From: Symbiodinium natans
Taxonomy: Eukaryota; Sar; Dinophyceae; Suessiales; Symbiodiniaceae
Assembly: GCA_905221605.1 (NCBI GenBank)
Contig: CAJNDS010001524.1
Span: 171,501 to 235,500, forward strand
Direction: 5' to 3'
Length of the DNA stretch: 64,000 nt
Both the position numbers and the translations under genes were made by a program. The notes beneath the pieces were generated by a model that had not been told where the DNA came from, made no database searches, and saw only the letters and a program-made list of their open reading frames with translations. How positions within the stretch are numbered: position 1 is the stretch's first letter; each line of letters starts with the position of its first letter. Below, one piece after another: positions 10,108 through 20,498 of this stretch.

Positions 10108-13100
10108 TCACTTTGGGCGGCAAGATTCCAACGACCAGCCGGCCAACGTGTCACAGCCCAGTTGCACTTCCTGCGCATGAAGGTCTGGGAGGGTAAGGCG
10201 CTGAGAAATGGTGATCGGCACAGAACCCGCCGCTGCGATGGTCCTGTAGAGATCAACCTCGGTGTCCTGGGAAACCATGGAGGTACACTCATCCAAGATG
10301 GCCAGCCGTGGCCGGTGGAACAAGCAGCGCGCGATGCCTATGCGCTGCTGCTCACCACCGGACAAGATCTCGTCCCACTGCAGCTCAGGCGTGGCGAATA
10401 AACCTTTGTGGCGCTCCACGAGATATCCGATGCCGACTGAATCCAAGGCTTGCTGCAGTTTCTCCGGATCCTGCTCCAGGCCGCTGAGCGGATAGGACAC
10501 CTGATCCCCAAGACCTCCCGGAGACAGGTAAGGCTTCTGCGGGATCAGCAAGAGATCCGTGAGATATGGCCGTGTGCGAAACACGGACACTCCACAAAAA
10601 TCCACGGAAGCATCAACGGTGGTTGGTGCACGAAGTCCGGCAAGGTGACCTGCGAGCAAGGATTTGCCTGAAGCGTTGGGCCCCGTGACAACCACAGGAT
10701 TTCCGGGCTTCACCTCGAAGCCCACTTTGAGTGCCAAGACTTCACCTTTCCTGGGCGGGAGATGGCCCTCTACACGTGTCATTCCTATGGGCGTAAAAAA
10801 TTCCGGGTCGTGTAGGGATTGCCGGGCCCAGAGAACTATAATGAACAAACCATTAAACCATTCCAAATCAACCGCTGAATTTCAACGGGGTCAGGATGTC
10901 GACGTCTCGGACTTGGAGAACCGGGTCTGCTGCCACACTCTGGGCCGTCGCCACATTCGGGGCCAGGCTCTCCGCATGCTCGAGGCCATTGAGGAACTCA
11001 GACATGCGGGCCAAGGTGAAATGCAGGCCTGTGAGCCGTTCTGGCAACCTGCACACTGCGTTCATGTTGTTGAAGGCCAGGGTCGTTCCACGATCAAAAG
11101 ACCACATGCCATAGAGCTCTGCCGGAGATATGGCGCCCTGGCTAGCTGCTGAAGAGTACTTCATGGTGTAGTACATGGACAAGACCCGCATGAAGGACAG
11201 CGGCAGCAAGCTGCCATCCGTGAGGAAATCGGTGGCAGCCCGGTAGAGAATGTCCTCATTATCCAGTGCCTGCTGAGTTCGGATGACGTCATCGAAGCGC
11301 TCCTCGACGATTCGCTGCTCGGCCCGACCGCCCCCTGAGAAGGCAATGGGCTCCAAGTTTTGGCGGAAGCGCGCATGAACCGTCTTGAACTTCGCCTCCT
11401 TGTCCGCCAGCCCACCCATGTGAATGGAGTAGTTCGGCATCACATAGCGCGAGACGAGGCCGTGAAGGGGCATGTTCAGCAAGTACAGCACCACCACTCT
11501 CCTTAGTTGCTGAGCTCATAAGCGCCCCCAAAAAAAAGTGTGTAAACCTTTCAGTTCTATAGGGGATTCATGAGCATCCCAAAAAGGTGTATAAAGTGTG
11601 CTCACTCAGCTGCTAAGTCTCCAGCCTCCGGTGGACAGCGACAGGGCCGCCCCGTAGAACGCCAGCACGCACGGCTTCAGCGTCGTCTCGAGGAAGCCCA
11701 GCAGCACATCTCCGAAGCCGGCCACCTCGCCTGCGACCAACTTTTGCTGGAGAACCCCCCCCCCCCCCAAAAAAAAAGAAAAAAAAAAACAAGCTTAAAC
11801 AAAAAAACCAAGTGAGAGATTTCTCTTCCTTATAAGGGTAACATGAACATATAGGGATTCTTAGTTTTTCTTTGCTTTTCTGGCTTCTTTTTTTTGGGGG
11901 GGGGGGGGGTTCTTGAGCAAGTCGTCGCCTGCGCGCGCGGCCGGAGGCCATGTGGTAGGCAGCTGCCAGGCCATGCCATGGTGGATGGCATGCTTCTTCA
12001 GCAGGAGCTCGTGGACTTTCAGGGACAGCCCTTCCTCTGCTGACACCGTGGAACCCTAGCAGAAATTATCTATTTTTTGCTGCTGCTTCTTTAGGAATTA
12101 TAGTACAAAAAATAGAAACTATGTGATTTTTGCTGTTTCTTTAGGAATGATAGTACCCAAGAAAGAAAAATATTCCCAAGTATCCCCAAGCTTCTTGCAG
12201 AAGCAAGGCCAGGCGCTGCGAGAGGCGCTTCATGAGTCGATCCAGGGCCAGCGTCGCGAGCGTCACCTGGGGGAATTAAAGGTTCTATTGGGTTTAGGGT
12301 TTAGGGTTTAGGGTCTAGGGTCTAGGGTTTAGGGTTTAGGGTTTAGGGTTAAAGGTTACCTACTCTACTACTGAGCCTTCATGTTCTTCCAGAAAGCCCG
12401 GCGAATGGCCGCCCTATCGCCGGACAGTGCGCTCACGATGATGTCGCCCACCGACCTCCAGCCTGCCACCAGCAAGGGGCAGCGCACGACCAGCAAGAGC
12501 GCAAAGGCAGCCAGCCGCCAGAGAGCGGCGGGCTGCTTCAGCCCTGTGAAGAGAGCAGGATGGTACATCCTGGGCTCCATTTCCCGCGGCAGCACTGACC
12601 GGGTGCTGCAGGCCTCGAACTTGCGCGAGCGCTCCTGCGCGATCTCAGCGCACTCCGTCTTCCGGGCCTCGGAGAGCTTGATCGCACGCCCGGCCATGTA
12701 CTTCTCAATGAGGCCAGGGGCATCGACGTCCTTGCAGGCCTCTGGGCTGAAGGTCGGGGAGCCGTTCTCGATCTTTGTCAGCTTCCAGCCTCCCCCTTCA
12801 GTAGGCTTTCCAGTCAGCATGAGCTGGTGCTGATGATACTGCAGCAGGGCAGGTCGGTGAGCGATGGTGATGCATGAGATTCCCAACTTGGGGCACAGCT
12901 CAAAAAGGCGCCGCTCCATCTCCCCGCTCACCGCGGACGTGCACTCATCGAGCACAGCGAACCTATATGTCCCTTAGAACCTTAACAAAAATAGTATTTG
13001 AAAATATTTTAAATATCCTCTTGGGTTCTATATAAACAAAAATAAAAAATAGTCCCAAGGGGGATATAGGAACTTGGGCCGCCGCCAGAACAGGCGGAGG

Positions 13101-16100
13101 ATGGCGAGCCGCTGCTGCTCACCCCGCGACAGGACCTGCTCCCAGTCGATCTGCTCTGTGAATACGCCTCCGGGGGGTTCCGATTGGGGTCCTGCTTGTG
13201 AGGGAGTCCTACTCTATAGGGACCCCCAAAAAGGGTACTCCCCCTAAACCCTAAACCCTAAACCCCCAACCCCAAACCCTAAACCCTAAACCCGATGTTA
13301 GGGGCCCCTTATTATGTTCCTAAACCCCCCAACCCCTAAACCCGAAACCCTAACCCTAAACCCTAAACCCCAAACCCTAAACCCTAAACCCCCCACCTGG
13401 AAAGTCGGCGAGGTGGCCGAGGTCCACGAAGTCGAGCCACCTTCGCAGCTCCTTCTCGGTCAAGGTGTCGGGGACTGGGTCCGGGTAGCAGAACCTAGCT
13501 TTTTTGAGGGTTTAGGGGTTTAGGGGTTTAGGGGTTTAGGGGTTTAGGGGTTTAGGGGTTTAGGGGTTTAGGGTTTAGGGTTTAGGGTTTAGGGTTTAGG
13601 GTTTAGGGTTTAGGGTTTAGGGTTTAGGGTTTAGGGTTTAGGGTTTAGGGCTTCATGGTCGGCATAGTATTAGAAGTTGTTTAAAGCTTCTATTCCTGAT
13701 TGAGTTGAAGGGATAGTATTAGAAACTCAAAACTTCTATTCCTTGTCGAGTTTAAGTACCCTTTAAGATGTTCATGGTTGGGGATAGTATTAGAAATTTG
13801 AAACTTCTATTCCTTGTTGAGTTGAAGTACCCTTAACAACGTACAAGGCTACCCGACTATGACAGAGGAACTGGTCCATCAGAGTGCCCAGAGCGTTGTA
13901 GGGCCTCTGGGGAAGGTAGTATACCACGCCAGTCAGGCCGATTCCATCGTTCTCAATTTGGTTCTTCGGGCGCACGATGTTTCCATTCTGGATCTGCCAG
14001 AGCCCACCCAGACAGCGGAAGATGGAGCTCTTGCCTGCGCCATTGTGGCCGGTGAGAAGCAAGGCCTCACCCCAGCGGACAGAAAAAGATAGCTGGTCCA
14101 CCAGCAGTGCGTTGCTGGGAGTGTGGATGGAGACCTCTTTGAACTCGATCTGGTCTTCGGTTGACACGTGGACGCGAGTCTGTGGCTGTGCAGTGGCCAC
14201 CAATTTCTTCTCCAAATGCTGAATGCGCATGATGGCCGCATAGTTCTGCAGCACCTGGTGCAGTGCGAACACAATGCGGAAGGTGGCCCAGAGCAAGAAG
14301 TTGCCACCCCAGAACAGCTGGATACCACGACTGTAGCCTTCGGCCACCAAGTGGCTGCGCTCGTTGTAGCCCAGAACGCGGTTTGCGTCATCCCCCGCCC
14401 GCACCGATCGGCCAGCCATCAGGCCTGAAACTCCCCAAAGGTACGTCAGCCAGCCCAGCGGCGACTGCTCCTTTCAGGGCTTGCGGATCAGGGCCCCCCA
14501 CCCCCACCCACCCCCGCCCCCCCGAAAGAAAATGATCCTAAACGCCCCAAGCGCGGCATGTCCCCAAACCGGCCTAAATCCAAAATGCCCTCAAATCCCG
14601 CTCCCAAACCCTATCAAGAGGGCCGCCTAGATCCAACAAAGCCCTAAAACCCTAAACCGTAAACCCGAAACACCCTAAACCCTACACCCTAAATCCTAAA
14701 TCCTAAACCCTAAACCCTAAACCCTTAACCCCAAAGCCTAAACCCTAAACCCTAAACCCTAAACCAAAACTCCGCTCCAGGCAGGAGAAGATGAAGTAGT
14801 ACAGCACGGTGTCGAGCCTGTCCTGGCCCACGTAGGCTCGCCACTTCGCGGCCAAGGCGGTTCGGAGCTTTCCTCGAAGGGCCCCCTTAGAACCCTCTGA
14901 AGGATACTGTAGTATGCTATAGTATACTACATTATACTATATTATACTCTCCTATACTAGAATATACTAGTTTATACTATATCATACCAAAATGTACTAG
15001 ATTATACTAGATTCTACCAGATTACACTATATTATACTCTGCTATGCTATATGAAAACTAGATTCCAAAGGATGATCGTCTTGAACCCAACAAGGGAAAA
15101 TTCAATAAAATCTCCCAAGGGCCAACCGAGTTTCCGTTGACATCCTGCAACTCGGGAGCCCCTCCTTGGAGGTTCATGGTACTTACTAACCCTAAACCCT
15201 AAACCCTAGACCCTAAACCCTAGACCCGAAACCTTTCATTCCCTAAACCCTAAACCCTAAACCCTAAACCCTAAATCCTAAACCCTAAACCCTAAACCCT
15301 AAACCCTAAACCCTAAACCCCCAAGGCCTTGCAGCGCGCAGATGGCCTGCGCATGCGTCTCCGCACGGCTCAGGCTCTGCTTTAAGGCCGAGTCGGTCGC
15401 GGCAGCGCCACCCAGCCTACAACAAGGAGCAAGCTAGGAATGAAAAGGGTTTAGGGTTTAGGGTTTGGGGTTTAGGGTTTGGGGTTTGGGGTTTGGGGTT
15501 TGGGGTTTAGGGTTTAGGGTTTAGGGTTTAGGGTTTAGGGTTTAGGGTTTAGGGTTTGGGGTTTAGGGTTTAGGGTTTAGGGTTTAGGGTTTAGGGTTTA
15601 GGGGGATTATTAGGGAACCCCAACCCTAATAAAAGGGAAAAGGGTCATACTCCAGGTCCTAGCAGCAGCCCGGCCCAATCCACCGGCATGATGTAGTTGG
15701 CAGTGATGTAGAGGGAGATGGCGTAGATTTGCGTGGTCACAGCAAAGAGGACGCCCTTCCGTCCCTGCCTTGCCAGGATCATCGAGAACGCGATCCTCGG
15801 TAGCCCACAACCACACTTGTAAGAAGGGTGCCCTTCTCTTGGTTAGCTACTTCATAAGAGAACCCACAAGACCACAAGACCACAAAAAGAGGCGCAAAGG
15901 GCACCAGTGGGCCACCAAGAAGCACATCAACAATTCCTCCCAGCATCTGGGAGAGCAGGCTGGAAACGCTGGACGCCAAAGCTGGGACATCGCTTGTCAA
16001 CCGCACGTCTGCATCTGCCACAGCGCCTTCCGCCTGTCCGCCCTGAGCAATCCTTAAGGTAGCCCAGTAAGCATATTGCAATGAGGGCACTCTCTTTTGA

Positions 16101-16543
16101 GTTGGTTACTTCATAAGGGAACCCAAAACCCAAAAAAAAGAAACAGCAAAGGGTAAGGGTACCACTGGGCTACCAAGAATCTGATAGAAGTGAGAGCTGG
16201 CAAAGTACAGCTGATGCAGTCGAGTGGTCAGCGCTTGCCTCCACATCCGTGCAAGGGCCTTCTCAGCATAAGAATGCCAGCTGTTGAGCCCGGCGATGAC
16301 GGCGCATGCTACGATGCCGTCGATCATTGACCTTACCCATCTTCGAACCTGACCAGAGTTTTGATAGTAGACCTGCATCTCGTTCATGCGCATCTTGGCC
16401 ACAAGCGTTCCCGTCCGCACAACCGACGCCAGGCCCAACACCAGGAACTGTCGCCGCAGCTGCCTGTTGTCCGTTGTATATCTCATGACCAGCTTAAGTG
16501 CTTCATACCAGACGTACAGCTGCGATACCAGCGGCTTCGCCAT
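10108..16543 (-). CDS. Full-size ABCD-type (peroxisomal) ABC transporter, about 14 exons
   Basis: The exons assemble into a transporter of two fused halves, each a membrane domain followed by an ATPase domain. Half 1: WRQALTTRLHQLYF and ADADVRLTSDV (family ADQR-type motif), then SPLGWLTYLWGVSGL, Walker A GHNGAGKSS, Q-loop YYLPQRPYNALGTLMDQ, a degenerate signature LSRGEQQR, Walker B FAVLDECTSAVS and H-loop IAHRPALLQYH. Half 2: membrane helices, Walker A GPNASGKS, Q-loop IPQKPYLSPGGLGDQ, signature LSGGEQQR, Walker B LAILDECTSMVS and ISQR where the H-loop histidine would sit. Known ABCD proteins import fatty acyl substrates into peroxisomes; the plant member is also full-size. Approximate exons (high to low): 16,181-16,543; 15,920-16,042; 15,651-15,797; 15,319-15,433; 14,765-14,896; 13,872-14,448; 13,397-13,494; 13,074-13,191; 12,371-12,962; 12,190-12,268; 11,929-12,050; 11,622-11,730; 10,873-11,501; 10,108-10,784. 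The first ATG follows an in-frame stop by 22 codons, so an upstream exon is possible. Some boundaries are unresolved. Confidence 0.88.
10785..10872 (-). other. ABC transporter intron, GT-AG
   Basis: Needed to bypass an in-frame stop after LTPLKFSG. Donor G|GTTGATTT and acceptor CCCATAG join FSG to MTRVEGH in frame, about 20 residues before the region leading into the second Walker A. Confidence 0.7.
11502..11621 (-). mobile_element. Introner-like intron, GA-AG, with TSD
   Basis: In coding orientation the intron starts GAGACTTAGCAGCTGAG and ends CTCAGCAACTAAG. The inverted ends CTTAGYARCTGAG are flanked by the direct repeat GAGA. Removing one GAGA copy plus the element joins GGWR to VVVLYLLNM exactly in frame. 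The donor would be GA, a type reported in dinoflagellates. Confidence 0.8.
11731..11928 (-). mobile_element. Introner-like intron, GC-AG, with 9-bp TSD
   Basis: A 9-bp direct repeat (CGCAGGCGA in coding sense, at 11,727-11,735 and 11,925-11,933) flanks ends TTGCTCAAGAACCCCC and GGGGGTTCTCCAGCAA. Cutting at CAG|GC leaves a GC-AG intron and joins PPAARAG to EVAGFGDVLL in frame. Related elements sit at 40,433-40,621 and 55,763-55,872. Confidence 0.85.
12048..12190. mobile_element. Intron element with CTTTAGGAATTATAGTAC core
   Basis: Lies between two transporter exons. GGAACCCTAGCAGAAATTAT and TTCTTTAGGAATTATAGTAC recur in diverged form at 35,062-35,115. A second inner copy (TTTCTTTAGGAATGATAGTA) is at 12,138-12,158. 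Confidence 0.55.
12269..12371 (-). mobile_element. Intron element GTAGTAGAGTAGGTAACC...TTCCCCCAG
   Basis: In coding sense it starts after AAGGCTCA with GTAGTAGAGTAGGTAACCTT and ends AATTCCCCCAG. The same two ends bound the element at 53,978-54,066. A telomere-repeat array sits in its middle. An exact in-frame splice could not be fixed because strict GT-AG cutting leaves a stop. Confidence 0.65.
12963..13073 (-). mobile_element. Introner-like intron, GT-AG, with TSD
   Basis: In coding sense: direct repeats GTTC flank inverted ends CTATATCCCCCTT and AAGGGACATATAG. Removing GTTCCTATAT...CATATAG joins RRPK to FAVLDECTSAVS, restoring Walker B exactly. The duplicated target GTTC supplies the GT donor. 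Confidence 0.9.
13495..13871 (-). other. ABC transporter intron with array and 57-bp tandem repeat
   Basis: A GT-AG intron (GTTCCTCTG...AAGCTAG) with GTTC at both ends joins GTLMDQ to FCYPDP in frame. It contains a TTTAGGGG/TTTAGGG array (13,506-13,650) and three copies of a roughly 57-bp unit (13,660-13,838; core GGATAGTATTAGAAA and CTTCTATTCCTTG). Confidence 0.8.
14897..15318 (-). other. ABC transporter intron: array donor plus TATACTA repeat
   Basis: In coding sense the exon ends at LG and is followed directly by G|GTTTAGGG, the first unit of the array at 15,185-15,318. The acceptor CCTTCAG at 14,897 allows an in-frame join. The intron also carries a degenerate TATACTA repeat (14,908-15,055) and a truncated MITE B end near 15,170-15,185. 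Confidence 0.65.
15434..15650 (-). other. ABC transporter intron filled with a TTTAGGG array
   Basis: Donor GTATGACCC after LLLGPG and acceptor ATTCCTAG join in frame. The array (15,446-15,602) is in the antisense orientation relative to the gene. The outer words TACTCC and CCTAGGAAT resemble the element at 36,809-36,916. Confidence 0.65.
15798..15919 (-). mobile_element. Introner-like element GGTRGCCCA family, copy 2
   Basis: In coding sense GGTGGCCCACTGGTGCCCTT at one end and TGTGGGCTACC at the other, with GGGTTCTCTTATGAAGTAG inside. It aligns over its whole length with the intron at about 16,043-16,180. Two in-frame solutions exist: exact removal, or GT-AG splicing that leaves about 12 codons of element in the protein. 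Confidence 0.75.
16043..16180 (-). mobile_element. Introner-like element GGTRGCCCA family, copy 1
   Basis: In coding sense GGTAGCCCAGTGGTACCCTT and ACTGGGCTACC form an 11-bp perfect inverted repeat. It shares GGGTTC(C/T)CTTATGAAGTA with copy 2. It separates HFYQ from the ADADVRLTSDV region. Splice ends are ambiguous. Confidence 0.75.
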
Positions 16544-16600
16544 GCCGGGGCCGCTGGCCAAGTGGCCAAGATCCAGCCCCGGGCTGCTTTGCCCTGACAA

Positions 16601-16829
16601 TTTCTAGGGCATTGAATGTGTATGGACGCCGATCTCAACGTCCCTGACGTGCTTCTTGCTGTTTTGATATAGGCATGAATCTTCTACCGTTAACTGCAGT
16701 GGAAGACGTGCGCACCAAAGCGAGTGATCAAGCAGATGGTGTCACTGGCTGCCGTGAGCCTTCAGCCACAAACATGTTGGTTTAGAGTTCAAGGTGCTTG
16801 TCTAAGATTCTTGCCGAAAATTCAATTCA
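16601..16829. other. Upstream flank of ABC transporter
   Basis: Unique sequence. An in-frame TAG lies directly before the first open codons on the minus strand. No promoter motif or spliced-leader acceptor can be identified with confidence. Confidence 0.4.
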
Positions 16830-17312
16830 AGTAATCACAAAAGCAGTAACAATAGCAACAGTAGCAATAGTCGTGATAACAGTAATAATAGTCTGATAAT
16901 ACTAGTACTAATAATAAGAACAAAAGTAATCCCGAAAACCTGCTTTTCCGCCCTTGAAATGCAAGATGTCCTCCTTCCACAGTAGTAATAATAACAATGG
17001 TCATAATAGAGATAAGAGCAATAACATTAATAACAGAAAGAACAATAAGAACAGCAATAATTGTAGTCATAACAGTCAGAAAGGCCATGATAGAAAAAAA
17101 TAGTACTACCAGTAATCATAGAAGAACTACGAATAAAAACAACGGCAAGAGTCAGAATAGTAAAAACGGCAACACCCAGCAATTAACAGCAATAACCTAC
17201 TTGCAATCATAATAACAGCAACAATCGTAATAACTATAATAACCGCGATAATAATGACAACAATAACAACTATGACAATTAAAAATGTAATTATACTACT
17301 CATAAAAAAACA
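16830..17312. repeat. AT-rich degenerate trinucleotide region
   Basis: Dominated by AAT/AAC/TAG/CAA triplets (for example AATAATAATAACAATAG variants). Composition differs sharply from the flanks. ORFs on both strands (16,822-17,212) are low complexity. Confidence 0.85.
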
Positions 17313-17317
17313 ATCAG

Positions 17318-17457
17318 AGTGAAATCATACTACGATGCGAGCAATGCCTGGGAAGCCCGCCGGCCTGAATCCCCACAGCAGAGCAACTTTGCATCCAGGC
17401 TGCTGGCCTGGGCGAAAGGCCGAACAGCTCGGCAGGGAGCATGTTCAGGCAAAAGGG
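17318..17457 (+). CDS. Exon-like island (unknown protein)
   Basis: After an acceptor CAATCAG the plus strand reads VKSYYDASNAWEARRPESPQ, then SNFASRLLAWAKGRTARQ, with a possible donor GGTAGAAG. A minus-strand frame is also open, so strand is tentative. No family recognised. Confidence 0.4.
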
Positions 17458-17477
17458 GTAGAAGCATAAGCCCGAAA

Positions 17478-17523
17478 CCCTAAACCCTAAACCCTAAACC
17501 CTAAACCCTAAACCCTAAACCCT
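17478..17523 (-). repeat. CCCTAAA array
   Basis: Six units. Confidence 0.95.
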
Positions 17524-17649
17524 ACAGGGGCTTAGGGGGCTTCAGGAAGGAGGTTTCGGAGCGTCGGAGTTTGGGAGGCTGGGGGTCTGTTGAGGGGCTT
17601 GGGTGCTACAGGCCTTGCATTCTTGGGCTTTTGGGTTTCCAGGCCTAGA

Positions 17650-18060
17650 GGGTTTAGGGTTTAGGCTTTAGGGTTTCGGGTTTGGGGTTTAGGGTTTAAG
17701 GTTTAGGGTTTAGGGTTCAGGGTTTAGGGTTTAGGGTTTAGGGTTTAGGGTTCAGGGTTTAGGGTTTAGGGTTTAGGGTTCAGGGTTCAGGGTTTAGGGT
17801 TTCGGGTTTAGGGTTTAGATTTTTAGTTTCGGGCTGAGGGTTCGTGTTTCAAGGTCCAGGGCTTCTTACTTTCAGGCCCCGCGCAATCCCCAACTCAGCC
17901 GTCCGTACTGGCGTGAGCCCTGAACACGAAACTCTGTAGGGGATAAGGCTTATGGTTCAGGGCTTAGGGTTTAGGGTTTAGGGTTTAGGGTTTAGGGTTT
18001 AGGGTTTAGGGTTTAGGGTTTAGGGTTCAGGGTTTAGGGTTTAGGGTTTATGGTTTAGGG
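17650..18060 (+). repeat. TTTAGGG / TTCAGGG arrays
   Basis: Two arrays (17,650-17,820 and 17,955-18,060) with scattered TTCAGGG and TTTCGGG variants, separated by a short unique spacer. Confidence 0.93.
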
Positions 18061-18154
18061 CAAAAACCCTCCTCGACTGTCTGCCGTGTATAAGTCGCCT
18101 CTCACTTTCTAGTTCTTAGAGGGATTAGGGAAGTTTCGGCCTTACAACCCCCCT

Positions 18155-18407
18155 TTAGGGTTTAGGGTTTAGGGTTTAGGGTTTAGGGTTTAGGGTTTAG
18201 GGTTTAGGGTTTAGGGTTTAGGGTTTAGGGTTTAGGGTTTAGGGTTTAGGGTTTAGGGTTTAGGGTTTAGGGTTTAGGGTTTAGGGTTTAGGGTTTAGGG
18301 TTTAGGGTTTAGGGTTTAGGGTTTAGGGTTTAGGGTTTAGGGTTTAGGGTTTAGGGTTTAGGGTTTAGGGTTTAGGGTTTAGGGTTTAGGGTTTAGGGTT
18401 TAGGGCC
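18155..18407 (+). repeat. TTTAGGG array
   Basis: About 36 perfect units, one of the longest uninterrupted arrays. Confidence 0.97.
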
Positions 18408-18513
18408 CCTTCATAGAACTCTTGTAAGGGACTATGCAGGGTGCCACATTCTCACAGCGCCAAGGGTAAGATTCCCAAGAAGGGCAAAAATGTCACAAAA
18501 GCTCCCAAAGCCT

Positions 18514-18620
18514 TAACCCCTAACCCTAACCCTAAACCCTGAACTCTGAACCCTAAACCCTAAACCCTAAACCCTAAACCCTAAACCCTAAACCCTAAAC
18601 CCTAAACCCTAAACCCTGAA
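18514..18620 (-). repeat. CCCTAAA array
   Basis: About 14 units with CCCTGAA variants. Its left edge supplies the donor of the adjoining exon. Confidence 0.95.
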
Positions 18621-18621
18621 C

Positions 18622-18693
18622 CCCCCAAGAGCTGTCTCTGGGCCCGAAACTGCCACGGAATTCAGGCCCCGCTCTGGCTCGACCACCTCGGCT
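18622..18693 (-). CDS. Exon with array-derived donor (unknown protein)
   Basis: Acceptor CCTTCACAG, then a minus-strand frame AEVVEPERGLNSVAVSGPET and ALGG, then G|GTTCAGGGTTTAGGG. 72 nt, a multiple of three. No family recognised. Confidence 0.55.
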
Positions 18694-18736
18694 CTGTGAA
18701 GGTTGGGGTTTTCTATAGGGTTCCCCTACTTTGGAG

Positions 18737-18880
18737 TAGGGTTTAGGGTTTAGGGTTTAGGGTTTAGGGTTTAGGGTTTCGGGTTTCGGGTTTAGGGTTT
18801 AGGGTTTCGGGTTTCGGGTTTCGGGTTTAGGGTTTAGGGTTTAGGGTTTAGGGTTTAGGGTTTAGGGTTTAGGGTTTAGG
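18737..18880 (+). repeat. TTTAGGG / TTTCGGG array
   Basis: About 20 units with two clusters of TTTCGGG. Confidence 0.95.
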
Positions 18881-19517
18881 GACCCTGGAAACCAGTTCTT
18901 ACTTTTTAGGTATAGGTAGGTATAAGTAGGAGCCCAGAACCAAAACAAGTGTTAAAGTATAGTACTCCAAAATTCAGGTTCTTAGGTTCATGGGGGGTAG
19001 GTACCAGGGAGGCTTAGGGAGTCGTGGGGGGAGGGTGGGGGAGGGAAGTTCGGGAACACCTTTAATCCGCCGTTGAGAACCCTATGATTATATTTGGGGT
19101 TTCGGTGATTTCGGGGCTTTGTTTCGGGGTGCAGGGATCCAAAGGTTCGGGAGGTGGGGGTGGGGTCCGCAGTAGCAATGTCGCATTTTGGCCCATCGAT
19201 ATGCCTTCTTGCAATGTTCCGGTTTGGGGTTTGCTGAACCCTGAACCCTAAGCCCTAAAAAATATGGAGGGCTCCACAGACGGGGGGAGGGGGGGGAACC
19301 CAGGGAAACTTCGGACTTTTCGAGCTTTAGGGACCGCTAAGGTCCCCCCTGGGTTTGGGGCGAGTTTGCGCACCAAGCCCTTCGGAAGGCGTGCAACGCC
19401 GCAAGAAGCCCTGAAAAATAAAGAAACAAAACAAAAGTCGCCCTCTGAAACCCTCAACCCTAAGCCCTAAACCCGCCCTATCCCCTTAACCCCCGCCCCG
19501 CACGCCCTGACATCTAG
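18881..19517. other. Unique spacer with G-rich patches
   Basis: No gene is firm. At 19,250-19,457 the minus strand is open and reads SCGVARLPKGLVRKLAPNPG, while a plus-strand ORF overlaps it. Neither has clear splice sites. Confidence 0.4.
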
Positions 19518-19586
19518 CAAGCCAAGGCACCATCTGGTGCAGTTCCGAGGCCGTGTGTGGGTCCCAGACCTGCACCCCTCAATCTG
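19518..19586 (+). CDS. Exon with telomere-repeat donor (unknown protein)
   Basis: Acceptor ACATCTAG, then KPRHHLVQFRGRVWVPDLHP and SIW, then donor GTTTAGGG opening a TTTAGGG array. 69 nt, a multiple of three. The peptide is rich in aromatic and hydrophobic residues and is not recognised. Confidence 0.6.
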
Positions 19587-19680
19587 GTTTAGGGTTTAGG
19601 GTTTAGGGTTTAGGGTTTAGGGTTCAGGGTTTAGGGTTTAGGCTTTAGGGTTTAGGGTTTAGGGTTTAGGGTTCAAGGTT
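19587..19680 (+). repeat. TTTAGGG array
   Basis: About 13 units directly after the exon at 19,518. Confidence 0.95.
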
Positions 19681-19923
19681 GAAGGGTTTGGGAAATTTAG
19701 GATTCAAGGTTTAGGGTTCAGGGTCTTAGGGCGTTTGGGGTTTTGGGGCTCGGAAGTTCAGGGTTTTGGGGGATTAGGGTTGTTGCTGTCAGCAGTGAAG
19801 CGCTGCATGGTTCTCGGGGAACTATGGGACCACCTGTTATGGAGAGAAAACAGCTGCACCAAGGCGTTGGGGATGGGAGAGGGGAGGCAGCCACCCCTAA
19901 ACCCTAAGCCCTGAACCCGCTGG

Positions 19924-20271
19924 GTGCCTTGGGCTTCTATTTTAATGGGGCTTCTTCTGGGGTTGATAGTTATAGGGCCTGTGAGGTTTATGAGGTCAGC
20001 TACAGCTTCCGGTTGCGCAGCGCAGGACCCTGACACTGTTCTAAGGCTTTCGGTTGAGGGCTTCTGGAAACTCATCTCCGCCAGCAGAGCTCTGGAACTA
20101 CAACCCGAAGAGACTAATCCCTATAATCCCTACAACCATCCCACTTTGGCCCAAGGCACCCGGACTAGCCCATCGAGGCCACTTGAGAAGACGGACACGC
20201 CAAAGCCGTGGAACTGCCTTTTAAAGGGCCGAGAAGAATCGCAGCAGACGGCAGACACCCTCGAAGCCTAA
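19924..20271 (+). CDS. Hypothetical ORF, 115 residues
   Basis: Starts MPWASILMGLLLGLIVIGPV, a hydrophobic stretch that could be a signal anchor, then a polar part ending ESQQTADTLEA. Not recognised. It overlaps a minus ORF at 19,758-20,075. It may be chance or part of a spliced gene. Confidence 0.25.
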   Translation: MPWASILMGLLLGLIVIGPVRFMRSATASGCAAQDPDTVLRLSVEGFWKLISASRALELQPEETNPYNPYNHPTLAQGTRTSPSRPLEKTDTPKPWNCLLKGREESQQTADTLEA

Positions 20272-20458
20272 AACCTGGATGGGTGTAAGATTTGGGGTAT
20301 AAGGTTTAGGGTTTTGGGTTTTGGGACTACAAGAACCTGGAGGGCGCAGAGCAGTGCGCTCCTACTCACGGGAATTCGGTGGCCAGGATACGCCCTCCCA
20401 GCGAGAGTTAAATCCTATAGCTCAACGACAAGCATCCCCACTTAAAACTCCTCAAGCC

Positions 20459-20498
20459 TAAACCCTAAACCCTAAACCCTAAACCCTAAACCCTAAAC
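20459..20498 (-). repeat. CCCTAAA array
   Basis: About five units; its right edge abuts the exon at 20,499. Confidence 0.95.
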
